This document shows positions 1 through 10,470 of a stretch of DNA of 64,000 nt, piece by piece. Every line of letters begins with the position of its first letter. The first letter of the stretch is position 1. The notes under the pieces were generated by a model, which was not told where the DNA came from, ran no database searches, and worked only from the letters and a program-made list of their open reading frames with translations. The position numbers and the translations under genes were made by a program. Location: the NCBI GenBank assembly GCA_019914995.1, contig CM034130.1, positions 2,728,001-2,792,000 on the forward strand. Direction: 5' to 3'. This stretch comes from Acanthochlamys bracteata. Its lineage: Eukaryota > Streptophyta > Magnoliopsida > Pandanales > Velloziaceae.

Positions 1-370
1 GAGAGATTTAAAATCATTCCATATATAGGAAGCACCAGTCGACACTTGATTTTATATCACGAGAGAAAACACTCGATGATTTCACACTTAAAATATGCAA
101 CCATGTATAATTCTGACCATGTTCCACCAATATCTAGACGAACTAGAACTTGTTCCTTTCCAAAGAAAGAAAGAAAATCTACCACTTGCAATTAAAGGAA
201 AGACAAATCTGATTCCTACTTCAGTTAGAAAATTAATCAATCAAAACTCAAAAGTTTAGCATAATAGATTTTGAAACATGCACATGCTGCTTTAATAATG
301 TTGTTACTTACCTCATCACCACTACAGAATGTCAGCACGCAACAAGTTGATCGATCAATTACCCAAACTT
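1..370. other. AT-rich intergenic DNA, nothing recognised
   Basis: I see no open frame of useful length, no RNA gene and no clear repeat end in this stretch. It is ordinary AT-rich plant intergenic sequence. Confidence 0.5.
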
Positions 371-596
371 AGTCTCTGTTTAGAATAGCTGAATTTAAAA
401 AAAAAAGTTTTAGAAAAAATATTTTAGAAAATATCTTCAATTTGTACCTATAATAATTTATAATTTATAATTTATTCATATTTTTTTAAATTTTTGAAAT
501 TTTTTTGTATAACACTATGCATAACTATTAAAAAAATAAAAAGATTGGTGTAAAACGGGATGCCAAATGCAACCTTAATTTTAAACAGAGATATCA
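371..596. mobile_element. Possible short MITE with TCTCTGTTT ends
   Basis: The left end reads TCTCTGTTTAGAA and the right end TTTTAAACAGAGA, an imperfect terminal inverted repeat. They enclose about 200 bp of AT-rich DNA rich in TAATTTATAA. No target duplication was confirmed and no protein is encoded. It could be chance pairing in AT-rich DNA. Confidence 0.3.
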
Positions 597-845
597 AGAT
601 GAGGTCTGATTTGCTTTCTGATTTAAAGGTAAATTCTACATATCTTGAAAGTCTTCTGGAAAGATTGAAGATGCATTGGAAAGAAGCGATAGCATTATTG
701 CATTGATATATTTTCTAATTTAATGCACGCAAGATAAAGAAAGCTAGCTAAGATTTAACATTCATCAATATTATTTAAAAGTACGAGGCATTTTGCTTCG
801 GTATGTACATGTCGTTTGATAGATAGATGGAGATGGGAATTTAGT

Positions 846-1102
846 GTGCGTTTGGGATTGCTTATTAAATAAAACTTTTGTGAAATGAAAGATATTTTTG
901 TCTTTTTTTTGAAAAACAAGCTCTATTTTTTTACTTCTAAAAAATAATAAAAATATGTAATAAAAAGATCTCACTCAATAGAATTTTTTTATACTTTCTA
1001 AATTTTTAAATAAATTTTTTATATATTTATAAAATATATATTAAAAAACGTGAAATGGAGAATTGAAAAATAGGATTGGGGATAAGCTGAACCAAACAGC
1101 AC
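846..1102. mobile_element. MITE, GTGCGTTTGG / CCAAACAGCAC ends
   Basis: The left end GTGCGTTTGG and the right end CCAAACAGCAC form an imperfect terminal inverted repeat. They flank an AT-rich core that includes a stretch on GAAATGAAAGATATTTTTGT. The same core recurs at 16,638-16,900 and, less completely, near 35,650-35,910 and 56,660-56,930, so this is a dispersed family. Superfamily not determined; no coding capacity. Confidence 0.6.
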
Positions 1103-1464
1103 CTTAATTGCAGCTTGCTAGCTTAGGGTTTCATTCAATTTTTTTATTTAAAAATATTGCAGGAACATTTACTCCTGGCTTCCGGCAAATATTATTGCAA
1201 CAGCAAATATAGCGTCGCATAAAATAATTATATAAAATATTTTAAATAAAAAATAGTTTTATTTTATTTTTAAAATATTTTTATATTTTATTAAAATAAT
1301 AATAATAAATTTTAGAATGAAAAATAATAATAAATAGAAAATTTATTAAAAAATATAAATTAAAAAATTTGAAAAGTGTTTTGTCATAGAGCATTCTCAA
1401 AACGCGGTACACTTTCTATTTTCGGAAAAAGAACAAAAAATTCATCCATTCATTCATCTTCTTC
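1103..1464. other. AT-rich spacer upstream of the MIR156 promoter
   Basis: No gene is visible. The stretch is dominated by runs of A and T up to about 1380 and presumably holds distal promoter sequence for the miRNA locus. No specific regulatory element could be recognised. Confidence 0.4.
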
Positions 1465-1471
1465 TATATAA
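1465..1471 (+). promoter_or_regulatory. TATA box of the MIR156 primary transcript
   Basis: TATATAA sits about 170 bp upstream of the first miR156 arm, followed by a CT-rich stretch (CCCCTCTCCTCTTCTTCC) typical of plant transcription starts. The expected RNA polymerase II start is near 1495-1505. Inferred from position and motif only. Confidence 0.6.
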
Positions 1472-1614
1472 GCCCCTCTCCTCTTCTTCCTTTGTTCATC
1501 AATACAAATAAGAAAGAGCTAGCAATACAGAAGCTCTCTCAATGTATATCCACTGGCTTGATTTGTTCTTCTTTAACTAGTTAGTTTGTTGTTAAATTAG
1601 TTAGTAGACCAGAG

Positions 1615-1740
1615 GAGAAGGGTGATGGAGATGAGAAAGTTGACAGGAGAGTGAGCACAGATAGTTCTTTTCTAGCATCAAATGGTTAAGATGTTGGAAG
1701 CCATTTGTGCTCACTCTCTCTCTGTCACCCACCATTCATT
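1615..1740 (+). ncRNA. MIR156: miR156 hairpin 1, shortened miRNA arm
   Basis: The 5' arm at 1640-1658 reads TTGACAGGAGAGTGAGCAC. Compared with canonical miR156 it lacks two bases in the centre (ACAG-GAGAG instead of ACAGAAGAGAG). The 3' arm at 1709-1729, GCTCACTCTCTCTCTGTCACC, is full length and pairs with the rest, leaving a two-base asymmetry. The loop is about 50 nt. The product would be 19 nt, or a duplex with unequal arms. It may be a decaying copy or a variant with altered processing. The fold was judged by eye. Confidence 0.75.
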
Positions 1741-1817
1741 GCTTCTCCATGGACTGCCCGTATTTATGTGTTTACGCGTTTCATATTTTATGCATATTGG
1801 TTTATATGTATGTGATC

Positions 1818-1935
1818 TGAGAGCAGATGGGTGACAGAAGAGAGTGAGCACAGATAGGTTTTTCTTGCATCAACATGATGCTAGAAGCAATTTGTGCTCA
1901 CTTCTCTTTCTGTCACCTGTTTCATGTCTCCTCCA
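1818..1935 (+). ncRNA. MIR156: miR156 hairpin 2, canonical
   Basis: The 5' arm at 1832-1851 is exactly the canonical 20-nt miR156, TGACAGAAGAGAGTGAGCAC. The 3' arm at 1896-1917 (GCTCACTTCTCTTTCTGTCA then CC) is a classic miR156 star. Pairing continues below the duplex (GATGGG with CCTGTTTC). The loop is about 44 nt. This is the most certain functional hairpin of the cluster. Confidence 0.93.
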
Positions 1936-2059
1936 TAGATCATATATCGTATCAAATATGTTAAATTAAGCCCTAACATTAGATAATTGATTTTTGCATG
2001 TGCATATATATGCATGCATTTGACATTGTTATATGTTATTATGCGCTCCTGATAGTTTT

Positions 2060-2195
2060 CAGAGGAGATGGGTGATTGAGGCAAGTTGACAGAAGAGAGT
2101 GAGCACTGATGGTTTTTCTCTGGCACCAAAGGAAGGTGCTGGAAGCTCTTTCTGAAGTCATCAGGCATTTGCACTCCTTCTTCCATGGGGATATA
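2060..2195 (+). ncRNA. MIR156: miR156 hairpin 3, canonical miRNA with divergent star
   Basis: The 5' arm at 2087-2106 is exactly TGACAGAAGAGAGTGAGCAC, preceded by T. The terminal stem is longer than in the other two: CTGATGG pairs with TCATCAGG at about 2158-2166, and GGCACC at about 2122-2127 pairs with GGTGCT. The star arm falls at about 2169-2186 (GCACTCCTTCTTCCA) and pairs with several small bulges. The mature sequence is unchanged, but processing efficiency is uncertain. Judged by eye, without energy calculation. Confidence 0.75.
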
Positions 2196-2399
2196 GTTTG
2201 CATCATGCTCCGCAATTTCATATGTTCTTTTTTTTTGGTGCATATTCAACTTAATTATGACAGAAGGAGATTCTTGCAGATGGATATAATTGGGAATTAT
2301 TTTCCATTTCCTACAGCTAGATATGATGATGATCAATTGAAATTAAAGTTCTTCAATTTGCATGCGCCTCAATTTAATTTGAAGTAGATTCTGATGAAT

Positions 2400-3250
2400 A
2401 TAGAGAATCAAATATCTTATTTCAAGTTATGTGAAAAAACTAAACTATGTTTACAGGAAGATTAGAGAAAGCAATTCATTATCAGTGGTTCACTATTTGA
2501 TAAGGGATATGTCAAAACAGTCTAACTACGATTATGTAGAGCACAAATTACTTACTTCGAATATGATAGCCTCCCTAAATAAAAAAGCTAATTAACAATC
2601 TTCTTTGACTTCTTTCCTGTAATTAGTTTTAATTTATAGGTCTTTTCGAGTTAGAATGCATGCAGAATGCATCGATCAATTGCACTTGAGGAATTAATCT
2701 TGCTTTAGAGGGCCTTTGGTCTCAGTTGAAGAACCTCTGTTGCATTGCATGTTGTGATCGCAAGAATTATATATTATGTACTATCATTACACTGTATAGG
2801 CTTTGTTGAAGCCTACAAAATTTGAAACAAGCATCGAATGCATGTACTTCATTAGGGTTCAATCCAATTGTTTATCTAAACCTTCTCAGATCATTAATCA
2901 TCTATAGACCATCATTAGAAGGTTGGTGAGTGTGTAGTGTGAGTTTATTATGATGAATTTGTTTGATAAAGTCTCTCAATATTCATCGTTTCGAATAGTT
3001 CATCTGATCAAATCTTATTGCTTGGAATATCGAGATCTGATCAAAAGCTTGGAATTTAGGCATTATAATTTTCGTGGCGGTGTATCTTCTGTACAAGTTC
3101 CTTTTATTATGGAAAAGTGAATCTTCCTACAATGTACTCATCTAATTGTATAATTACAAGAGTTGAAAATCACTTCCAAACATCACCGATCTTTATATAT
3201 ATGTATATATTCCTGCCATTATAATAAGTTCATGTATACATCAAGCACTA
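2400..3250. other. Intergenic stretch after the miRNA cluster
   Basis: No protein gene, RNA gene or repeat end is recognisable. Part may be the 3' portion of the primary miRNA transcript. The sequence is less AT-extreme than its surroundings and shows no duplication elsewhere in the window. Confidence 0.4.
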
Positions 3251-3256
3251 ACACTA

Positions 3257-3937
3257 CTACAAAAAAATCTTTACCAACTAAATATTACCGACTGACGAAG
3301 GTCAGTGGGTAAGTTTTTTGTAATCTACCGATTAAATACATAACAGTTCGCGACTCAGATAAAATTACTGATTGACATACATTTCGGTCAGTATTTTAAA
3401 AAAATTACTAATTAAATACAGCAAGTTGTAATTATTTTAACAAATTACCGACTAACATTCTAACTAATCGGGAATTATTAATTTACCGACTACATAAGTA
3501 ATCAATCGGTAATTAGTTTAACACTTTGCCTATTGGACACTTATCCGGTCAGTAATTAGGAACAATGCCGACTATAATATTCAGTCGGTAATTGTCTTAA
3601 CGAATCCGATCGAACCACACTCATTCCCTTCCTGCGTAGCCCTAACAACGAAATAGTCGGTAGTTATCGACTATGAACCAAGTCGATATCTACCAACTAA
3701 AGTGGTGATTTCTAAAGACAAGTGAAGTCGATAAATACCAACTAATATATCCGGCGGTAATTTTTTGATCAATATTTTAGTCGGTAATTGACGATGATTC
3801 TTTTGAGTCGGTAATTTACTGTAAAGTACCGACTAAATAATATACTCGATCGGCAAATAGTTTTGACCAATACTTTACCGACTAAAAAAAATAAATTACT
3901 GACTGATTTTGTCGGTCGATGAAGCTATTTTTTGTAG
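3257..3937. mobile_element. CACTA-like non-autonomous DNA transposon
   Basis: The ends are CTACAAAAAA and TTTTTTGTAG, flanked on both sides by CTA, a 3-bp target duplication. The left side reads CACTACTACAAAAAAA, like CACTA (En/Spm) ends. The interior is packed with short motifs in both orientations (ACCGACT and its complement, TCGGTAATT). This is the subterminal-repeat architecture to which CACTA transposases bind. No transposase is encoded, so it would need an autonomous partner. About 680 bp. Confidence 0.7.
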
Positions 3938-4087
3938 CTAATTATAATTAGCTTTATTAATGATATTATAGTTGCGACTATTCCACTTGAGTGAGAGATT
4001 GCGGGTCTTTTGCAAGCGAGTTTCTAGATTACAGTTCTATTTGAGATCAAACTATATGAAAATTATATTTTAGAATAGTTTTATTTA

Positions 4088-4315
4088 GAATGTGTTTCAA
4101 ATGTACCTAATTTAATTTTTCAAAAATGAAAAATTAAAAATGAGTTTAAAATAATATTTAACTTTTATATTTTAATTACTTTTGAAGCGGGTTAAAATTG
4201 AATAACAATAATTTTAAAATATAGTAATAAGTCTAATTTAAATTTGAAATATATGAAATATCTGAAGTTTCAATTTTGACTAGAAAACTTAAAGTTCGGA
4301 CATTTTAAAACACGC
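4088..4315. mobile_element. MITE with GTGTTTCAAATG ends
   Basis: The left end TGTGTTTCAAATGTACCTAA and the right end ACATTTTAAAACACGC form an imperfect inverted repeat. Relatives with the same ends lie at about 48,667-48,955 and, more diverged, at about 28,723-29,020. Non-coding, AT-rich core. Confidence 0.55.
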
Positions 4316-4590
4316 ACTTAGACGCGCGAATGTGGGAAACCAGTACATAAGCCAAGCCATGATTGGTGCTTCTCCATTAAAATATAACACAAACAAACAA
4401 AAGAGCTTCAGAAAATTCCATACAAGAAACAAGGAAAGCACTTGCTTTTCATCATGCTCTCCAAAATTTGTTTCTTAACAATTACAAAATAAAAAATAAA
4501 GAAAAGAAAAAGCTCTCTACCACGTTCAAAAACTTTAACTATACAAATACCTGAAACGCAACCCAGCTCGTCCCAAATTTAATTAGTAGT

Positions 4591-4599
4591 TATAAAAGG
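4591..4599 (+). promoter_or_regulatory. TATA box of the coiled-coil gene
   Basis: TATAAAAGG lies about 210 bp upstream of the start codon and is followed by a CT-rich leader (CTCTCTCTCTTTTTTC just before the ATG), usual for a plant 5' UTR. Inferred from motif and spacing. Confidence 0.55.
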
Positions 4600-4804
4600 C
4601 CCAAATAACCGAAAAGCCTCAACGGTCCATTAAGTATCTAGTCTCCCAACGGTCTAAATTCCTGTCTTTCTCCCAAATTTCAAATCTCTCTCTTATCCTT
4701 TTCCTTAAAAAGGAAAATTTTTTCCAATTTCTCTCTTTCGAAATTCGAAGCAATCTCTCTCTCTTTTTTCATTCGATTCCTCGCGCGCTCTTGTTGAATC
4801 GATA

Positions 4805-7432
4805 ATGTTGTTGAGAAGCAATCGAAAGATTAATCAACCGTTCGATAAATCAACGGATGGTGGTTCGCCTCCGGCTGACCCGAAGCAGTGGAAGAAAATC
4901 TTTCGGGCGATGGTGGGAATCGTACAGGAACAGAAATCCCAAATCGAATCTCTAGTAGCTGATCGACGGTTTCTTGAAGACTACGCTAACCTTCAACATC
5001 GTTGCTGGGCTGATCGGACACAACGATTAACATCCCAAATTCAACAGGTTAGATTCTTGTAGGTTTAATTAAACCCTAATCTTTGATTCTTTTTGGTTCC
5101 GATTGCTAAAAATTCTAATTTTGGGTTTGGGTTTTTTGGTAGATGAAGAAAGAGGAGAAGAAGCAGCGGAGAGTCCAGGCGGCGGCTGTGGACCTCGCAG
5201 TAGGGTTGAAAGAGCGCCAACTAGCTTGTTACAAGAAGCAGTACGGTTCGTTTCTGGAAATCTTAGTTGATAGTTGTGTTTGAATTTTCTTACTTTTTCG
5301 TATGCTGCTATGTTTTTAAGAATTCGCTTCTTTCTGTGTTCAAATTTAATTACTTCCACGGACTTGCATCTGTTGGTTTTTTTATGTGATCTTTCTAATT
5401 TTCTGAGAACTTTTGAAATGGATGATGATCCGTTTGTGGAACTACTATAGAATTTTGGGGTTGTGACTAGAGGAAGAAGGCATGTATATGTTGTTGGAGC
5501 TTCCGCCAATTCAGTTTCATACTTTTTTTTTTTTTTTTGAAGAAGTTGCACTTATTATTGAGCTAATTTCTGTACATCTTTTTTTTCCTTAATGTGCATC
5601 GGAATCCTATGACAGAACTGGCAGAGTGTGATCTATCAGATTTTCATGAATGTGTTGAGACATTGAATGGCCAAATCTTGGAGCTAAAGGTATTTTCTGC
5701 TAGATAATATTTTTTTGCTAAATCTTGTTGGTAGTGAATTTCTTTGTTATTTCCATTGCCTCTGCTTGTTGGTAGTGAATTTGTTTGTTTATGCTTTCTT
5801 CAAAATTTAGGGAAACTTAGTTCTGGAGAAAAGCACATCATCTGATAAAAGGATGGAAAAAACTTGTAACACAAAGTCTGAAGTTAATTTAAAGGAAGAG
5901 CATCAGTCCGTCAAGGCCCTTGAAGCTGAGATAAGAAAATTAAAAAATGCCTACAAAAAGCTCAATTCAAAGAAGGAAGCAGAGGTTTCTGCATTAGTGT
6001 CAGAGAAGGACTTTGTGTGGAATCAGTTTAAGAAAATGGAGTGCGACTATACTGCTATCATCAAGAGCAAGAGAGTAGAAGTCGATCAAGCTAATGAAAG
6101 CATTGAGAAACTGCAAATGGATCTAGCTAAAATACAATCATTGTTAAGTCAGAAAGATGAAGCAATTGCCAAACTAGAAGCTGAGAGGTCTAGTTTTGAA
6201 CTTGATAGGATGAGAGGCAACAGTGAAGTGGAGAAGGCCAAAGGAAAGATAGACGAGCTCCAGCAAAATGTGGATGAGTTGGAGTTGTCATGCAAGGAGA
6301 AGGATCTTGTGATTGCAGGATTGAGAAATGACCTCGCTAAGCTCGATGTGGATTCAAAGAAATCAACTTCTGGACCTTCTAAAGTTTCAGGTATTTCACT
6401 TTCAAGAAGAAACTTGAGAAGTGCTTCAGCTACTTCTGCCAAGAGCCATGTGAGCAGGACATCAGGAAGGCATAGATCAGAAAGCGGTAACAGTCAGAAA
6501 AAGCGAAAGAAAGTACGCCTCACTGAAGATGCCTCAGGTTCACAGGCTATGACTACTGTAAGTACCATGGTGTTCTAAACTGAAAGGTGCTTGTCATTTC
6601 TTAAAGTTCTGGGATTTATGTTTTCATATTAGTGCTTATAATCAACTACTTATAGGAAAGGGTATCATTGTTGCATAACTTTTCTATGCATTTAAGGAGG
6701 TCTACAGTTACCCAAGTTGAGACCATTTTCTCCCTCAATATAAATTCTAAATAAACTTCACTAAGATGACTTTTTTTTTAATCTTCGGTGACATTGACTT
6801 GTGCTATTCTGGATTATGCACATAGAACTGTTGAGATTTGGAAGACATACTGCATTTATTCCATCATTCTCATCTGTTATAGGTCATACTATCGTTCTTT
6901 TCTTGAAAGTGAACTTATATGCTGTTTTTGTAACTATATAAGTTGCTGAGGTTCGCTATCTGAGTATGGTTGAATAACAGCTTCTTTTCTTATTAGCTAA
7001 GTCGCTGTTATCTTTGCTTAGCTACTTTGAGGACCCCCCCATTTTGTCTTGACACCGTGCTTTATTTATGTTCTTTCAGTTAGCTGTTTATTTGCTTTTT
7101 GTATGTGCTTTTAGTAATTGCTATGATGCTAATTTAGATGTCACTTTGTAGTTTGAAGTAGTTGGTCTATGGATGAGGCATTCCCACACTAAAAACACCT
7201 TTTTTGAAGAAATGGCTTACATCATACTTGGTTGTCAGCATTTGGAATGAGTGTTTGATTGAATTCTGAAGTTATGCCTAACATATTGTTCCACTCATTT
7301 TTTCAGAGACTACAGAGATGTTCAAATGCAGAGGGTAATAGAAGCATCCTGGCAACAGGGAGTCCCAGGTTGTTCTCTGCTAATTTTAAGGTTCCGAGAC
7401 TTAAAGACTTCTCTCCTGCTCCTGACTCATGA
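4805..7432 (+). CDS. Coiled-coil protein of unknown function, five exons
   Basis: The exons I assign are 4805-5047, 5143-5245, 5616-5689, 5811-6557 and 7307-7432. All junctions are GT-AG and the frame stays open throughout, giving 430 residues that end at TGA 7430-7432. Residues 1-81 carry a basic start (MLLRSNRKINQ) and a conserved-looking block, DPKQWKKIFRAMVGIVQEQKSQIESLV. Residues 82-140 are charged and helical. About 155-320 is a long heptad-type coiled coil rich in E, K and L, including VSALVSEKDFVWNQFKKMECDY. The tail is Ser/Arg-rich with a nuclear-localisation-like QKKRKKVR at about 369-376. Exon 5 ends in RLKDFSPAPDS. It looks like a plant-specific coiled-coil family with no established role. 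It has its own TATA box and no operon-like neighbours. The last exon is the least certain; read-through of the fourth donor would end the protein six codons later. Confidence 0.85.
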
Positions 7433-8482
7433 GATGAACTTCTCTAATTGATTGTGTATTTGTTTCTTGTTTTAGGAATATTCTGTCCCTTATGTCTGGT
7501 GTAGAGAATGTGTGCTAGGTCCACATTGCAAATATATGAAGTTACTATGTTGTTTATTTCAATGTCAGGATCTTGAAACAGCTTAGTTCAGATTCTGTTG
7601 TACAAAAGAGTGAGGAGAGCCCACAAATATTGAGCTGCTGCTCTTGCATATGTAATGTATGTGCCATTCATCTTGAATCTAGATCTTCTGTTTAGCGACC
7701 AATGTGTCAGAAATCTTATAATGACTTTTGATTTTTGGTTTGATTCAGTGCTACACAGCTAATTGTACTGTGCATCCAAAATGGGTTTTAGTCATTACCA
7801 TACACTATTGTGGATATGAAATTATGGATTCTACTTGGTTAACCTATTCACGGTTTAGCTATCTATATAGTGATGAAAATTTGCTTGTGAAAATTGTTTC
7901 TCAAAGATGCTTCTTCAGGTAAGTTGCATTTCAAGTATAGGAGTCTTCATGTTGCGGTGGCATCTCGTTTTTGGCCTTCACAGCTGTGCCTTAAGTTGAT
8001 ATTTCACAGTTTTGCTGGAGCAAGATGAGAAGCACACTAGATAGTGCTGATGACAGAACTACAGAAGCAGTATTTCAGCTATTTGGTTCCATGGAATTCA
8101 AATGGACTCAACTGCGGGTTTGAATCTTGGAGGTCATTTTCTAGTACTGGAGATAGAACTGATATCACTATGGCTTATTACATGAACTCTTGAAAAGTTT
8201 TTACTTTGTCCATTGATGTAACGAGTGCTAGAACTTTAAAGACATCAAATTTAAGAACTTAGCTTTCAACTACATCTGGTTCGTTTTATACATTACTTTA
8301 TACTGCCGATGTTTTCTGCATAAAACATGTCCTTAATTTTATGAGCAAAAAAGAAAGAGTTTTGGTTTCTTGTTTCTGGAACATTTTACGGAATCGTTTG
8401 GCGGTGTTTATAATAAGAAGCTTGACTTTTTTAATTAAAAAATAATAAAATTATATATATAATGAATGGAGCCACTTTTTTT
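7433..8482 (+). other. 3' flank and probable 3' UTR of the coiled-coil gene
   Basis: This stretch is less AT-rich than intergenic DNA and contains several possible splice sites, so it probably includes 3' UTR sequence, perhaps spliced. No conserved open frame is seen. A 64-codon frame at 7728-7922 has no recognisable composition or domain and is treated as chance. Confidence 0.4.
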
Positions 8483-8808
8483 TCGGTTTGTGACTAGAGT
8501 GATGTTCAAATTTAATCTTTACCGTTAGATATGAAGGACTATGAGTTAAAAATATATCAATAAAGTTTTAACTTAATCGGACCACGTATTTAACTTTATT
8601 TGGTCACTTGATTAAGATGATAGAAAGTAAAAAAATTTAAAAATATATATATTGTATTATTTCTGTTATCTTCATCTAAAAAAAATCGGATGGATATAAA
8701 TTCGTTGTCTGATTGAGCTGAAATTTTATGAATAGATTTTTAACTCATAATTTTTCATATCTAACGGTAAAAATTGAATTTGAAAATCATCCCGATTATA
8801 AACTGAAG
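8483..8808. mobile_element. Fold-back MITE with long inverted arms
   Basis: Arms of more than 100 bp are inverted copies of each other. The left carries TTTACCGTTAGATATGAAG and ATGAGTTAAAAAT; the right carries the complements ATTTTTAACTCAT and TCATATCTAACGGTAAA. The outer ends are TTCGGTTTGTGAC and ATAAACTGAAG. The loop between the arms is about 100 bp. Non-coding. If transcribed it would form a long hairpin suited to DCL3 processing. Confidence 0.65.
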
Positions 8809-9044
8809 AGAGAATGTTCAAAAGTATTTTTAAAAAATAAATATTTTTATTTCTTTCATATATATATATTATATTATGCTTCTGTTCTTTCTGCTTTTTG
8901 GTATTGAAAGTGATTACAGTACATCATGACAATACAAAAAAAGATATATGACCACATATTCTTTGGCAGTTGAATAGTGTGCCAGATAGGAAAAGGAGTC
9001 TCCCAGATAATCAACAACGTGACCCAATGTGGCAATACTCAACT

Positions 9045-10470
9045 GAGCTCGTGACCTACGAGGCTTGGCTAGCCCCAAAATCGGCAGTCTTCGGATTAAA
9101 GGAAGAGTCTAGTAGTATGCTTTCAGGCTTGATGTCTCAGCGTATGATGCAGTCTCTGCATTCCTCGTGAAGATAAGCCAAGCCTCTCACAGTGCCAAGA
9201 GCAATCTTATACCTTATGTTCCAATCCATCACTACGTCTTTCTTATAACACAACTGATGATATAATGAACCACTGTGGGCATAATCATAGACTAACACAA
9301 TCTTCTGTTTTCTTCGGAACAGAAACCGCGGAGACGAACAAGATTGACATCCTGGATTGTCCAATATTCCTAACCTTTGCGCGGAGTTGCTTCTCGCCAG
9401 GTGGAGACCTTCAAGCTTCTTAACTGCAGTTGGTATTTGATGTTGAATCCCGCAATATTAGGTCCACTTCGAACACTGATCTATATCCTCTGCAAGTTTG
9501 TCAGCGAAGTTGTTGTAACATGTTTCAGCTCTGTACACCACCAAGTTCTCTACCTTAGATTTGAATATCAAGCTTCCAAGCATTCATTGTTTCTGAATGA
9601 TCCAACAACAAACAATAGCTAAGAAAATTAGCAGATGAACCGCATCACAACAGCTAGTGTTATTATCTTTGCCTTGTTATGGTCAGAATAACTTGGCAAG
9701 TCATAAGCTAGTACTCTGGATAATAGATGGTGCTACCAGTTGCATACTTGCATCATTCATTGCACAAGGTTGAACAGATCTCCCGACCACAGCTAGCAAC
9801 TAGTGCTGTATATATGAATAAGCAGTACAAGGGCAATTGTTCAGACAAGCTGATTTACATATATCAGAGTTGGTGAGTTCTAGCATCTGGAGATTAACAT
9901 CGGGCAATCTCATCTTGTAGAACATGTCGGTTGAGGCAGTTGTGTTGCTTTGACATTGCAATGCTCCTCTTGCAACCAAATATTTGGTCACCCAGCATCC
10001 AGAACTGAGGTTTCATATACAAAATAATCAAACTTGTTGTTTAACAAATTCAAGGAAAACCATACTGTGAGTATGCATAGATTACCTGATGCAGCTGCAG
10101 GGAGGTGAGACTCCATCATTTCAAATCCGGAATGGACTACAAAAGCCACAAGCAGCTCCTGGTATTTGGGATCTGATCAGAACTGAATCCAATCGTTGCG
10201 TCATTCGGCACCAACTTCTGGCCACCCCATACCATTGGATCCATGCGCAACATTCTCTAGAACCATCGCCAACATAGTAAGTGAAGTAGCTCCCTTTCTC
10301 GTTACTGCTATATGTAAAATCACGCCAAGATAAGCATACAATCTGTGCGCCATTTCAGGCACATTGCTGAAGGTAACGCCGTTCTGTTATCTAGAAGTCC
10401 GGTAGACTTTTCACAATTGCCACCTAAGGTGAACTAAGTTGATCGTTACTTTTGTTGAATGAATGAGTGG
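9045..10470 (-). pseudogene. Partial S-domain receptor kinase, second subtype (copy A)
   Basis: Read on the minus strand, this segment runs in order through part of the S-locus glycoprotein domain, the EGF-like end with its intron donor, the PAN domain (LQCQSNTTASTDMFYKMRLPDVNL), a degraded transmembrane segment and the kinase N-lobe to the catalytic-loop region (LVYDYAHSGSLYHQL, WNIRYKIALGTVRGLAYLHEECRD). The bulb-lectin N-terminus and the C-terminal kinase half are absent, and frames break several times. It is clearly more diverged than copies B-E. Its intron-side sequence is shared with the fragment at about 46,720-46,970, so both belong to a second subtype of the cluster. Not expected to give a working receptor. 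Confidence 0.8.

Larger units (their letters stand above)
1500..2200 (+). ncRNA. MIR156: Primary transcript with three miR156 hairpins
   Basis: Three hairpins carry miR156-type arms at about 1640, 1832 and 2087, all in the same orientation behind one TATA box, so one transcript most likely yields all three. miR156 guides AGO1 to SPL transcription-factor mRNAs and holds plants in the juvenile phase. Tandem miR156 precursors are known from grasses (rice miR156b/c and maize Corngrass1). The three share loop-side motifs (GAT(A/G)GTTTTTCT on the 5' side; a GTT or GCT GGAAGC-like motif on the 3' side), so they arose by local duplication. Transcript ends are inferred and the 3' end is not defined. 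Open frames on the opposite strand across this region are chance. Confidence 0.85.

Noticed and set aside
1881-2336. 151-codon open frame on the minus strand across miR156 hairpins 2 and 3
   Set aside because: It lies antisense to clear miRNA precursors and shows no protein-like domain. The open frame is explained by chance.
3257-3937. Regularly recurring short motifs considered as a CRISPR-like or satellite array
   Set aside because: Motifs occur in both orientations with irregular spacing and lie between inverted ends with a 3-bp duplication. A CACTA-like transposon explains them better.
7728-7922. 64-codon frame after the coiled-coil gene
   Set aside because: No domain, no splice support and an unlikely composition. 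It is treated as 3' flank.
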